This document shows, piece after piece, positions 24,217 to 30,881 of a stretch of 64,000 nt of DNA. Under the pieces are notes generated by a model. That model worked only from the letters and a program-made list of their open reading frames with translations, was not told the DNA's origin and did not search any database. Location of the stretch: the NCBI GenBank assembly GCA_045121595.1, contig JBGVGI010000012.1, forward strand, positions 62,001 through 126,000. Reading direction: 5' to 3'. Source of the stretch: Fumia sp045121595 (GTDB taxonomy: Bacteria; Bacillota; Clostridia; Oscillospirales; Ruminococcaceae). A program made the position numbers and the translations under genes. How positions within the stretch are numbered: the stretch's first letter is position 1; the number at the start of each line of letters is the position of its first letter.

Positions 24217-24960
24217 TTGAAAAAAATATCCTTTATAATATTTAAAATCGTAAGATGGCTCGTATGGGTGTTTTACCCCAAAACCCGTGTTTTGGGCACT
24301 GAAAATCTGCCCGACTCCCCGTCAATTATAGTCGGCAACCATACCCAGATGAACGGCCCTATCATCGGAGAAATTTACTACCCGAGAAAAAGTGAAACCT
24401 GGTGTGCAGGGCAGATGATGAATTTAAAGGAAGTCCCCGCTTACGCTTACAAGGATTTCTGGTCAAAAAAGCCAAAAGTGTTAAGACCTTTTTATAAGCT
24501 TCTTTCCTATATCATCGCACCGCTTTCGGTAGCCGTTTTCAACAATGCTAAAACTATTGCCGTTTATCATGATTCAAAGATTGTGGCAACTTTCAAAAAC
24601 ACCGTCAAAGCGCTTGATAGTGGCAACGACGTTATTATTTTCCCCGAGCATTACGCCTTGCATAATCACATTGTAAACGATTTTCAGGACCGATTTATTG
24701 ATATTGCAAAGCTTTATTACAAGAAAACGGGCAAAGAATTAAACTTTGTTCCGATGTATATTGCACCCACTTTAAAAGAAGTACATTTGGGAAAACCGAT
24801 AAAATTTTCCCCTGACACGCCTCTTGACGAGGAACGCAAAAAAATCTGCGACTATTTAATGGACGAAATTACAAAAATTGCAGTAAATCTTCCCCGTCAC
24901 AAGGTAGTACCCTACCCCAACACTCCAAAAAGCAAATACAAATACAACAAGGAGGATTAA
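24217..24960 (+). CDS. PlsC-like acyltransferase family protein with altered HX4D motif
   Basis: A 247-residue protein of the lysophospholipid (PlsC) acyltransferase superfamily. The motif I region reads VGNHTQMNGP: the catalytic His is present but Gly replaces the usual Asp of HX4D. The motif III region is IIFPEHYALH where FPEG is standard. An amphipathic/hydrophobic N-terminus and PLSVAVFNN suggest membrane association. It may be an acyltransferase with modified chemistry or a degenerate member. The TTG start at 24217 follows AAAGGAAGTGAG; an extended -10 (TGATAAAAT) lies at 24186-24194. The PAP2 gene follows one base after its stop. Confidence 0.7.
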   Translation: MKKISFIIFKIVRWLVWVFYPKTRVLGTENLPDSPSIIVGNHTQMNGPIIGEIYYPRKSETWCAGQMMNLKEVPAYAYKDFWSKKPKVLRPFYKLLSYIIAPLSVAVFNNAKTIAVYHDSKIVATFKNTVKALDSGNDVIIFPEHYALHNHIVNDFQDRFIDIAKLYYKKTGKELNFVPMYIAPTLKEVHLGKPIKFSPDTPLDEERKKICDYLMDEITKIAVNLPRHKVVPYPNTPKSKYKYNKED

Positions 24961-24961
24961 A

Positions 24962-25624
24962 ATGCGCAAACCCGTAGTCGATTACAGAGAGTTCCGCCTG
25001 AGTAAAATAAACGAACCACGTTTTTCCCACTTAAAGCTGTTACTCGGCTGGGTAATTTACTTTGCCCTTTATTTCATCACCGAAAATCTCATTCCTCGCG
25101 AAAGGTGTTATCCGATACATTCAAAACTTGACGATTTAGTCCCGTTTTGTGAATACTTCGTTGTACCATACGTATTCTGGTACTTACTTATCGTGATTTC
25201 ACTTGGGTACTTTATGCTTTACAACATTGAAAGCTTTAAAAAACTTTCCGTTTACATAATCATAACCCAGGCTGTTGCGATGGCAATTTACATCGTCTTT
25301 CCCAACTGTCAGAATCTGCGCCCCGAAGAATTTGCAAACGAAAACTTCTTCACCTGGATAGTTTCCCTGCTTTACACCTTTGACACAAGCACCAACGTAT
25401 TTCCGTCGCTTCACGTTGCCTACTCTATCGGCATCATTTCCGTCTGGACAAAGGAAAAAGGCGTATGGGGATGGTGGAAATGGTTTGTAGTTATTTCGTG
25501 TATTCTTATCTGCCTCTCAACGGCGTTTATAAAACAGCACTCGGTGCTCGACGGCTTTGCGGCAATTCCCGTCTGCTTACTCGCAGAATACATAGTTTTC
25601 AAAAAACTTTATCCAAAAAAATAA
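24962..25624 (+). CDS. PAP2-superfamily membrane phosphatase/phosphotransferase
   Basis: A 220-residue membrane protein with about six hydrophobic helices. The PAP2 core is present: FPSLHVAYS (motif PSxxH) near 144 and STAFIKQHSVLDG (S-x6-H-x3-D) near 180. The order resembles the inositol-phosphotransferase/Aur1-like branch of PAP2. It lies directly after the PlsC-like gene with AAGGAGG in its 3' end, so the pair probably remodels a membrane lipid. Substrate unknown. Confidence 0.85.
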   Translation: MRKPVVDYREFRLSKINEPRFSHLKLLLGWVIYFALYFITENLIPRERCYPIHSKLDDLVPFCEYFVVPYVFWYLLIVISLGYFMLYNIESFKKLSVYIIITQAVAMAIYIVFPNCQNLRPEEFANENFFTWIVSLLYTFDTSTNVFPSLHVAYSIGIISVWTKEKGVWGWWKWFVVISCILICLSTAFIKQHSVLDGFAAIPVCLLAEYIVFKKLYPKK

Positions 25625-25671
25625 AAAGCGATACTTCTCGCTTAACACTCCTTTTTTCGTATAGCATATAG

Positions 25672-25800
25672 GCTTTCCCTTATTGGCTCCCTTGTGTAAA
25701 GGGAGCTGGATTTTGCGTAGCAAAAGACTGAGGGATTGTTATTTTATTTAACAATCCTCCCGTCACACTATGTGTGCCACCCTCCTTTACACAAGGAGGG
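25672..25800. repeat. REP-like palindromic intergenic repeat, copy 2
   Basis: GCTCCCTTGTGTAAAGGGAG, a TTTTGC-GTA-GCAAAA hairpin and GAGGGATTGTTA form the left part. TAACAATCCTCCC, CACACTATGTGTG and CCTCCTTTACACAAGGAGGG form a roughly mirrored right part. The left part follows the plan of 10350-10455. It resembles a non-autonomous mobile or structural repeat; no transposase is nearby. Confidence 0.68.
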
Positions 25801-25818
25801 ATTTTTTTATTTTTTTAC

Positions 25819-25847
25819 TTGCTTATTTTCATTTTTCGTGATAAAAT
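25819..25847 (+). promoter_or_regulatory. Promoter of the structured RNA at 25853
   Basis: TTGCTT (25819-25824), 17-bp spacer and extended -10 TGATAAAAT (to 25847). The expected start is within a base or two of the first paired base of the RNA. Confidence 0.75.
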
Positions 25848-25852
25848 AAAAA

Positions 25853-26082
25853 CTGTCAGGTAAATTGAATATATAAAAAGCAGTAAAACATTTCCTTTTT
25901 TAGGAAGTGTATGTTGTTGTATTTATTACATAAAACATTCCCAAGAATTTGGTAAAAACACAAATTCCCTAGAGGGTGTTTTATGTATAGTATTTTGTAC
26001 TGCATTTAATATTCGATTTGCCTGACAGCAACCAGGGATTTGTGCTTTTTCGGTGCAATGACTTCGGTTGTTGCACTTTTTT
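25853..26082 (+). ncRNA. Structured RNA, 6S-like or attenuator leader (candidate)
   Basis: An outer helix of about 20 bp (25853-25872 with 26009-26028) contains G-U wobbles and closes a 176-nt domain. Inside are GCAGTA/TACTGC (25880-25885 with 25998-26003), a side hairpin ACATTTCC/GGAAGTGT (25888-25910) and a long arm TACATAAAACA/TGTTTTATGTA (25927-25937 with 25977-25987) capped by GAATTTG/CAAATTC. The region ends in a UUCG-capped terminator. Size, closure at the 5' end and internal loops recall 6S RNA; but AGCAACC (26027-26033) can pair with GGTTGTT in the terminator, which would suit a riboswitch-like attenuator for the small gene downstream. No covariance check was possible. Confidence 0.5.
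26053..26082 (+). terminator. UUCG-loop terminator of the structured RNA
   Basis: GTGCAATGAC / GTTGTTGCAC (two G-U pairs) around TTCG, followed by six T residues, ending 20 bases before the next start codon. Confidence 0.88.
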
Positions 26083-26101
26083 ATTTAAAGGAGAAAATGT
26101 T

Positions 26102-26251
26102 ATGGCAGACTACAAAACCATGTACTACAAGTTGTTCAATTCACTCAGTGATGCAATAGAAATATTGCAAAAAGCTCAGCAGGAGGGCGAAGACCTTTAC
26201 ATTGACTCTCCCGATGATGAAGATGAATATGAGGAAGATGCAGAATCATAA
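26102..26251 (+). CDS. Small acidic helical protein of unknown function (49 aa)
   Basis: A 49-residue protein starting MADYKTMYYKLF, preceded by AAAGGAG seven bases upstream. The first 32 residues form an amphipathic helix (LFNSLSDAIEILQKAQQE); the tail is strongly acidic (DSPDDEDEYEEDAES). I recall similar short proteins (DYK.MY..LF...TDAI..L..AQ..CEE.Y) as common unnamed proteins in Clostridia, but no function. The start at 26102 is used because longer in-frame readings run through the terminator. It sits immediately after the structured RNA and may depend on read-through. Confidence 0.65.
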   Translation: MADYKTMYYKLFNSLSDAIEILQKAQQEGEDLYIDSPDDEDEYEEDAES

Positions 26252-26266
26252 AAGTTTTATCCCAAA

Positions 26267-26297
26267 ACGAAAAGGACGTCGCAAGACGTCCTTTTAA
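26267..26297. terminator. Bidirectional intrinsic terminator
   Basis: AAAGGACGTC / GACGTCCTTT with a GCAA loop and T-runs in both directions, between convergent genes. Confidence 0.92.
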
Positions 26298-27680
26298 TTA
26301 TTTTACAGTAATTTCAAATCCACAGGTTACAAATTCCTCGATTTTTGCAAAATCAAGCTGTAAAGCATTTTTATTTACAGTTACCAATGCAGTAATATCG
26401 GTGTTTTCACCCGTTACGAGATTTCTCAGAGTAACCTTTGAAAACTCTTTGCCGTAGTTTACAGAAAGTGTTTTAAACTCGCCAAATACCCCTAAAGGTG
26501 CGTTATTCGCATTAGAAATCTCAGCATCAATTCTCTTTATAAAACCGCATTCATTATTATATGTACGTTTCAAAAATCCAATGCTTACAACACCCGACTT
26601 AGCATTTTCAGATGCGATAATAAAAGGATTATCCTCAGAATATGTAACTTTTGGCAAATCGGTATTTACTGCAATAACTGCAGGAGCTGAAATTCCAATT
26701 TCCTTGCCGTACATACTGTTATAAAGCCAATGACCTTCTTTAAGATAAGAATAATTTTTTGAATCTGTAAGTTTTTCTTCCGAGAATCTGACGTTTGTAA
26801 GCGGTACGGGAGGAGATACTTTATGCCATTCTGTACAAGCCTTTGTGTGGTTTTCCACATCGTTATTCCAGAGAGGATGACTCATAACACCAACAGAGGA
26901 GTTAAGAGCTGCACCAAGTTTAAGCTCATTCTCAACATTCAAAATACAAGGTGTGGATGCCTTATCCTCACTTAAATTCACAATACCATAAACACGTGCA
27001 AGAGTAACAGAAAGCTCAAGCCCCTCAAGAACGTCATAAGTGCGGTAAAAATCGGAACACTTCAAAATCTTCGGAATTTTTTCAGACTCTTCCTCGTTCA
27101 TACCTACGTTATAAGCATCAAACGGCAAAGCGTGTTCTATCATTATATCGGGATTTACTTTTCTTACAGACTCAGTTACGAGCGCTCTGTACTCAGGGTC
27201 TCTGCCGTAGATACCCCAGTCAATTTTAAGATACTTTACATCGGCATACTTGCACCAATTGGCACGTTCTTCCCAGTATTTTCTTGCGTAAGCCTCGTCA
27301 AAACGGTTATCTTCTTCCTCGGTCACACAGTTGATACAAACCCAAATTCCGAGTCCTTTGTATCCTAAATCCTTTATCTTATCAGACAAAGCTTTAAGCT
27401 TTTCTTCGGGAGTACCTTTAAAAGACGGAAAACGTTCTTCGCTTAAATCAAGAGAACCGAAGGTTTTAAAGTCAAAGCTTACGGCATCATAAGGCACGTC
27501 CCAGCCATCATCGATAACAACTACGAGGTCTTCACGGGAATTTTTAAAATGATTTTTCAAAACACCTTTATCGGAAAGCAAAAATTCCTCACTCATGGCA
27601 CTTCTGCAGTCTTTTATGCCATATTGTTTTGCATAGCGATCCTGAGAATCCCAGGTGCAATAGTAGTTTCCTGTTTTCAT
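26298..27680 (-). CDS. Alpha-galactosidase-like glycoside hydrolase (clan GH-D, GH27/GH36-like)
   Basis: A 460-residue protein with a TIM-barrel followed by a small beta domain. VVVIDDGWD, GLGIWVCINC and VKYLKIDWGIYGRD match the clan GH-D pattern, with the Asp of KID as the expected nucleophile; an acid/base Asp probably lies in the CSDFYRTYD region. No signal peptide, so it acts on imported glycosides. It is shorter than bacterial GH36 tetramers (~700) and closer to GH27-like size. The ATG at 27680 (MKTGNYYC) is chosen; the upstream in-frame GTG is part of AAAGGTG. No sugar genes adjoin it. Confidence 0.78.
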   Translation of the reverse strand: MKTGNYYCTWDSQDRYAKQYGIKDCRSAMSEEFLLSDKGVLKNHFKNSREDLVVVIDDGWDVPYDAVSFDFKTFGSLDLSEERFPSFKGTPEEKLKALSDKIKDLGYKGLGIWVCINCVTEEEDNRFDEAYARKYWEERANWCKYADVKYLKIDWGIYGRDPEYRALVTESVRKVNPDIMIEHALPFDAYNVGMNEEESEKIPKILKCSDFYRTYDVLEGLELSVTLARVYGIVNLSEDKASTPCILNVENELKLGAALNSSVGVMSHPLWNNDVENHTKACTEWHKVSPPVPLTNVRFSEEKLTDSKNYSYLKEGHWLYNSMYGKEIGISAPAVIAVNTDLPKVTYSEDNPFIIASENAKSGVVSIGFLKRTYNNECGFIKRIDAEISNANNAPLGVFGEFKTLSVNYGKEFSKVTLRNLVTGENTDITALVTVNKNALQLDFAKIEEFVTCGFEITVK

Positions 27681-27706
27681 GTAAGTCACCTTTTATTTCA
27701 CAAAAC

Positions 27707-27740
27707 AAAGTACATCTTCGTTCTAAGGAAGATGTACTTA
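27707..27740 (-). terminator. Terminator of the divIC-yabR end of the yab cluster
   Basis: AAGTACATCTTC / GAAGATGTACTT with an 8-base loop, followed on the minus strand by TTTGTTTTG. Confidence 0.85.
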
Positions 27741-27743
27741 AAA

Positions 27744-28202
27744 TTATCTTCTTTTTTGATATGAGCCACGGCGGTTATCGGTGGCTTTTTTGAGGTCAGA
27801 AATCTTTTCGTCACTCTTTTGCATAAATTTACTGAGCATATCCTCAAAAGACTTGTTTCCTTCCTGATATGTAGCAAACTCCTGCGGAGGCTCGAATGCA
27901 GGACGGTTAGCAGGTTTACTGCTGTTACCTTTCCCCTGATTACGGTTGTTATTACGAGCAGGTGCAGGTGCTTCAGCACGTTTTATAGACATAGCAATCT
28001 TGCCGTCCTCTGCAATGCTCATTACCTTTACTTTAACTTCCTGACCCTGAGTAATAAAATCAGAAATCTCTTTAACAAAAGTAGAAGCCACTTCGGAAAT
28101 ATGCACCATACCGGTAACACCTTTTTCCACCTCTACAAATGCTCCAAATTTTGTAACTCCCGTTACTTTACCGTCATAAATTTTTCCTACTTCAAGCTGC
28201 AT
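27744..28202 (-). CDS. S1 RNA-binding domain protein (YabR-like)
   Basis: A 152-residue protein with one S1 domain (residues 1-72: VGKIYDGKVTGVTKFGAFVEV, TGMVHISEVA, VKVMSIAEDGKIAMSIKRA) and a disordered basic tail (RNNNRNQGKGNSSKPANRP...SYQKRR). It corresponds to B. subtilis YabR, the last gene of the yabMNOPQ-divIC-yabR cluster, and keeps that position here, right after divIC. Probably a ribosome- or mRNA-associated protein; precise role not established. Confidence 0.9.
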   Translation of the reverse strand: MQLEVGKIYDGKVTGVTKFGAFVEVEKGVTGMVHISEVASTFVKEISDFITQGQEVKVKVMSIAEDGKIAMSIKRAEAPAPARNNNRNQGKGNSSKPANRPAFEPPQEFATYQEGNKSFEDMLSKFMQKSDEKISDLKKATDNRRGSYQKRR

Positions 28203-28233
28203 AAATGCGTATATGCCTCCTTAAAATCTAAGG

Positions 28234-28524
28234 CTACTTGTTTCCGGACGCATTGAAATAAACCCTCTCATCCGGGAATATAAAGCCAAGTTTTTCACGT
28301 GCGATTTTCACAACGAATTCCCTGACAGATTCCTGTTCGAGCATTCCTTCCAACTCGTCATTACGGATTTTTTGTTCTTCACATTGTGCTTTAACTTCTT
28401 CAATTTTACTTTTACGGGCAGAAACCTCCATAAAAAGTGTTACGAAAGAAGCGGCAAGATAACAGCAAATAGCAACTATAGCAATGTTTACAACACGGTT
28501 AAGTACGCTTTTTTTGCGTTTCAT
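28234..28524 (-). CDS. divIC: Septum formation initiator, DivIC/FtsB family
   Basis: A 96-residue bitopic protein: short basic N-terminus (MKRKKSVLNR), one membrane helix (IAIVAICCYLAASFVTLF), an extracytoplasmic coiled coil (KIEEVKAQCEEQKIRNDELEGML) and the conserved C-terminal patch AREKLGFIFPDERVY. It works with FtsL/DivIB in the divisome. The ATG follows AAAGGAGTGTGAGG. It has its own promoter inside the 3' end of yabQ, allowing vegetative expression independent of the sporulation genes upstream. Confidence 0.92.
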   Translation of the reverse strand: MKRKKSVLNRVVNIAIVAICCYLAASFVTLFMEVSARKSKIEEVKAQCEEQKIRNDELEGMLEQESVREFVVKIAREKLGFIFPDERVYFNASGNK

Positions 28525-28573
28525 ATTGCCTCACACTCCTTTAAACTAAAAACAAGTATCCACTATTTATATA

Positions 28574-28603
28574 ATTATACACTAACTGTTACTACTGTTT
28601 CAA
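28574..28603 (-). promoter_or_regulatory. divIC promoter
   Basis: On the minus strand TTGAAA (28603-28598), 18-bp spacer, TATAAT (28579-28574) preceded by GTG. The -35 lies in the last codons of yabQ. Confidence 0.7.
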
Positions 28604-29050
28604 GTGAAACTTTTTACCAAATCGACAAGATAACAATTTTTGTGAAATATGCTTAAATATTCTATAGATTTTAGTATAAATATACTTAAAAAATCGGTGC
28701 ATCGGAAGCAGAAAAACATGGTAAAACCATTTAATTATTGACCTTATGGCAAAAATAAGAATTTTTGAGCATTTTAAAACCCAGATGCCCACTGTAAAAT
28801 AGTAAATTATAAAGCCAAGTATCTCCCCTGCCACCACGAATATCCTGAAAAATCCGTTAAGGTGCCTTACACTGAAAAGGAAGGTAAACAAGGCCGCTAT
28901 GAATACGAAAATGCAGTCTTCAATAAAAACGACCCACCTTCTGTGAAAAAAAGCAAAGCGTATAATCCTGAAAACGTCGTACACTGCACCAATACACCCA
29001 CCAAGCAGACACGAAAAAAGAAAAATTACAGTTTCCCTTGCAACCGTCAT
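28592..29050 (-). CDS. yabQ: Spore cortex biosynthesis protein YabQ
   Basis: A 152-residue membrane protein with three to four helices (ETVIFLFSCLLGGCIGAVYDVFRIIR, WVVFIEDCIFVFIAALFTFLF, IFVVAGEILGFIIYYFTVG) and a basic C-terminal tail. The YDVFRI and FIEDCIFVF segments are YabQ landmarks. In B. subtilis YabQ is needed for cortex formation. It starts 9 bases after yabP ends, and its presence with YabP supports a spore former. Confidence 0.9.
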   Translation of the reverse strand: MTVARETVIFLFSCLLGGCIGAVYDVFRIIRFAFFHRRWVVFIEDCIFVFIAALFTFLFSVRHLNGFFRIFVVAGEILGFIIYYFTVGIWVLKCSKILIFAIRSIIKWFYHVFLLPMHRFFKYIYTKIYRIFKHISQKLLSCRFGKKFHLKQ

Positions 29051-29059
29051 AAAATCACA

Positions 29060-29341
29060 TCATTTCAGAAGTTTTGAGATAAAAGGAATCGTTTTGTTCT
29101 TTTCGCCCGACGAGTACTCTAAGGATACTATTTCGCCCTCCATTGAGAATTCTCCGTCGCTTACACTGAAAGAGTTTACGTGCAGATTATTCCCTCTAAC
29201 AGTAAGCTTCCCCATATTGGTAAAAAGCATTACGACGGTTTCATCAAAGCAATCCACGTCCTGAACTCCCGAAACTGAAAGCTTTTTTCTGTCCTCCATA
29301 ATGATATTGTGCGGAAGTTTTAAAGATTTTACTTCTTGCAT
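29060..29341 (-). CDS. yabP: Sporulation protein YabP
   Basis: A 93-residue soluble protein of the YabP/YqfC family: LPHNIIMEDRKKLSVSGVQDVDCFDETVVML then LTVRGNNLHVNSFSVSDGE. It is expressed in the mother cell in B. subtilis and paired with YabQ, as here. The ATG has GGAGGGATAAATA upstream. Confidence 0.93.
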   Translation of the reverse strand: MQEVKSLKLPHNIIMEDRKKLSVSGVQDVDCFDETVVMLFTNMGKLTVRGNNLHVNSFSVSDGEFSMEGEIVSLEYSSGEKNKTIPFISKLLK

Positions 29342-29398
29342 TATTTATCCCTCCAGAATTTATTGTTAAAATATATTCCTTTTGGGGGATAATTATTC

Positions 29399-29641
29399 TT
29401 ACTGAGCCACTACTTCGTACTGTTCGGAAGCGGTTTCCTTGTTTGCGTATTCAGAAACCTGAAGCACCTTCACAGTAAGAGGTTTGCCCATATTTATAGT
29501 AATCTTATCGCCGACCTTCACGGCATAGGAAGCACGTGCTTCGATACCGTTTACTAAAATTCTTCCTGCGTCACAGGCTTCGTTTGCAACGGTACGGCGT
29601 TTGATAAGTCTTGTAACCTTTAAATATTTATCAAGTCTCAT
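29399..29641 (-). CDS. RNA-binding S4 domain protein (YabO/RqcP family)
   Basis: An 80-residue protein that is essentially one S4 domain: MRLDKYLKVTRLIKRRTVANEACDAGRILVNG. It matches YabO/RqcP, which binds the 50S subunit during ribosome-associated quality control and Ala tailing, and it holds the yabO position before yabP. The 30 C-terminal residues are unrelated in pattern to Hsp15. Confidence 0.92.
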   Translation of the reverse strand: MRLDKYLKVTRLIKRRTVANEACDAGRILVNGIEARASYAVKVGDKITINMGKPLTVKVLQVSEYANKETASEQYEVVAQ

Positions 29642-29667
29642 AGCTTAGTCCTTTCTTGCTAAAAACA

Positions 29668-29702
29668 AAATCCTATACCGAAATCGGTACAGGATTTTGA
29701 TT
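29668..29702 (-). terminator. Terminator of the HU gene
   Basis: AAAATCCTATACCG / CGGTACAGGATTTT (one mismatch) with an AAAT loop, followed by a T-run on the minus strand. It separates HU expression from yabO. Confidence 0.85.
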
Positions 29703-29718
29703 GCACTTAAAGCAATAA

Positions 29719-29994
29719 TTATTTAGCAACTGCGTCTTTAAGAGCTTTACCTGCTTTGAATGCAGGAACTTTGGTAGCAGCAATTTTGATTTTAGCGCCT
29801 GTAGCGGGGTTTTTACCTTCGCGAGCAGCACGAGCGCGAACTTCAAAAGTACCAAAACCTACCAACTGAATTTTTTCTCCTTTAGCCAAAGCAGCGGAAA
29901 TGCTGTCGATTACAGCAGCAACTGCTTTATCAGCGTCTTTCTTGGAGAAACCAGTTTTTTCAGCAACTACGCTGATCAATTCTGTTTTTGTCAT
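29719..29994 (-). CDS. DNA-binding protein HU
   Basis: A 91-residue histone-like protein: MTKTELISVVAEKTGFSKKDADKAV, GEKIQLVGFGTFEVR, then RKNPATG-type arm GKNPATGAKIKI and VPAFKAGKALKDAV. It bends and compacts DNA as a homodimer. It sits between mazG and yabO and is flanked by its own terminator. The ATG follows GGAGG with a 9-base spacing. Confidence 0.97.
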   Translation of the reverse strand: MTKTELISVVAEKTGFSKKDADKAVAAVIDSISAALAKGEKIQLVGFGTFEVRARAAREGKNPATGAKIKIAATKVPAFKAGKALKDAVAK

Positions 29995-30040
29995 GACAAT
30001 AGACCTCCATATTTTTTATATCCAGGTTTTCACCTTAGAT

Positions 30041-30829
30041 TCATTCCTTAGCCTTTACCCAAAGGCGGTTTAAGTAGTCAAGCTCCGAATCTTTCATTGA
30101 AACGCCCTCAGCCTCCGCCATTTCCTCGACTTTTTCAAAACGGGAAATAAATTTGTCGCAAGACTTTGAGAGTGCCTCTTCAGCGTCAATTCCAAGCTTG
30201 TATGCCACGTTGGTACAGGAAAAAAGCAAATCACCGAGCTCTTCTTTGATATTCTCACGGTCAGCCTTGCCAATAGCTTCCCAGAGCTCTCCGACTTCGT
30301 TTTCCAGATCATCGAAAGCACCGTTCACGTCAGGGTAATCCATTCCTGCTTTAGCTGCACGTTTTGAAATTTTCTGTGCGCGCATCAAAGACGGAAAGGT
30401 TGACGGAACGTTTTTTAAGGTCTCGGTAAAGTTTTCAGTTCCCTTAACCTCGTTTTTTATATTCTCCCAGTTTGTCAAAACCTCGTCAGTGCCATTAACT
30501 TTGGTTTCTCCAAACACGTGAGGATGTCTTATTATAAGTTTGTCACAAAGTTCAGTGACAACATCGTCAAAGGTAAAAGTACCCTTTTCTTCTTCCATAC
30601 GGGTATGGAACACAATCTGCAAAAGAACGTCACCAAGCTCCTCACGAAGCAAAGCCGTATCTTCTTTATCAATAGCTTCCACAACCTCATAGGTTTCTTC
30701 AATAAAATTATTTCTGATACTTTTGTGGTCCTGCTCCCTGTCCCACGGACAACCGTTTTCACTTCGAAGCAGTGCCATAATTTCCCTTAAATCAGAAATA
30801 TCATATTTATCTTTTTTCTGAAAATCCAG
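30041..30829 (-). CDS. mazG: Nucleoside triphosphate pyrophosphohydrolase MazG, probable CTG start
   Basis: A two-domain MazG enzyme hydrolysing NTPs to NMPs and pyrophosphate. Domain 1 has NGCPWDREQ and EETYEVVEAID...EELGDVLLQ (the EExxE/ExxD metal site); domain 2 has ENEVGELWEAI...EELGDLLFS. A start at ATG 30778 would give 245 residues but cut the first helix. In-frame sequence upstream reads LDFQKKDKYDISDLREIM, matching the N-terminus of other Clostridia MazG proteins, and CTG 30829 lies six bases after GAGGG. No ATG, GTG or TTG occurs in that frame back to the yabM stop. I therefore set the start at CTG, giving 262 residues; ATG 30778 (AAGGG ahead) remains possible. Confidence 0.85.
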   Translation of the reverse strand: MDFQKKDKYDISDLREIMALLRSENGCPWDREQDHKSIRNNFIEETYEVVEAIDKEDTALLREELGDVLLQIVFHTRMEEEKGTFTFDDVVTELCDKLIIRHPHVFGETKVNGTDEVLTNWENIKNEVKGTENFTETLKNVPSTFPSLMRAQKISKRAAKAGMDYPDVNGAFDDLENEVGELWEAIGKADRENIKEELGDLLFSCTNVAYKLGIDAEEALSKSCDKFISRFEKVEEMAEAEGVSMKDSELDYLNRLWVKAKE

Positions 30830-30881
30830 AGTAATCCCTCTTTTACATTTTCCATAGGCGTAACCGTCTACACATTCTATT

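Noticed and set aside
26018..26101. N-terminal extension of the 49-residue protein
   Set aside because: It would run through the closing helix and the UUCG terminator; the ribosome binding site is immediately before ATG 26102.
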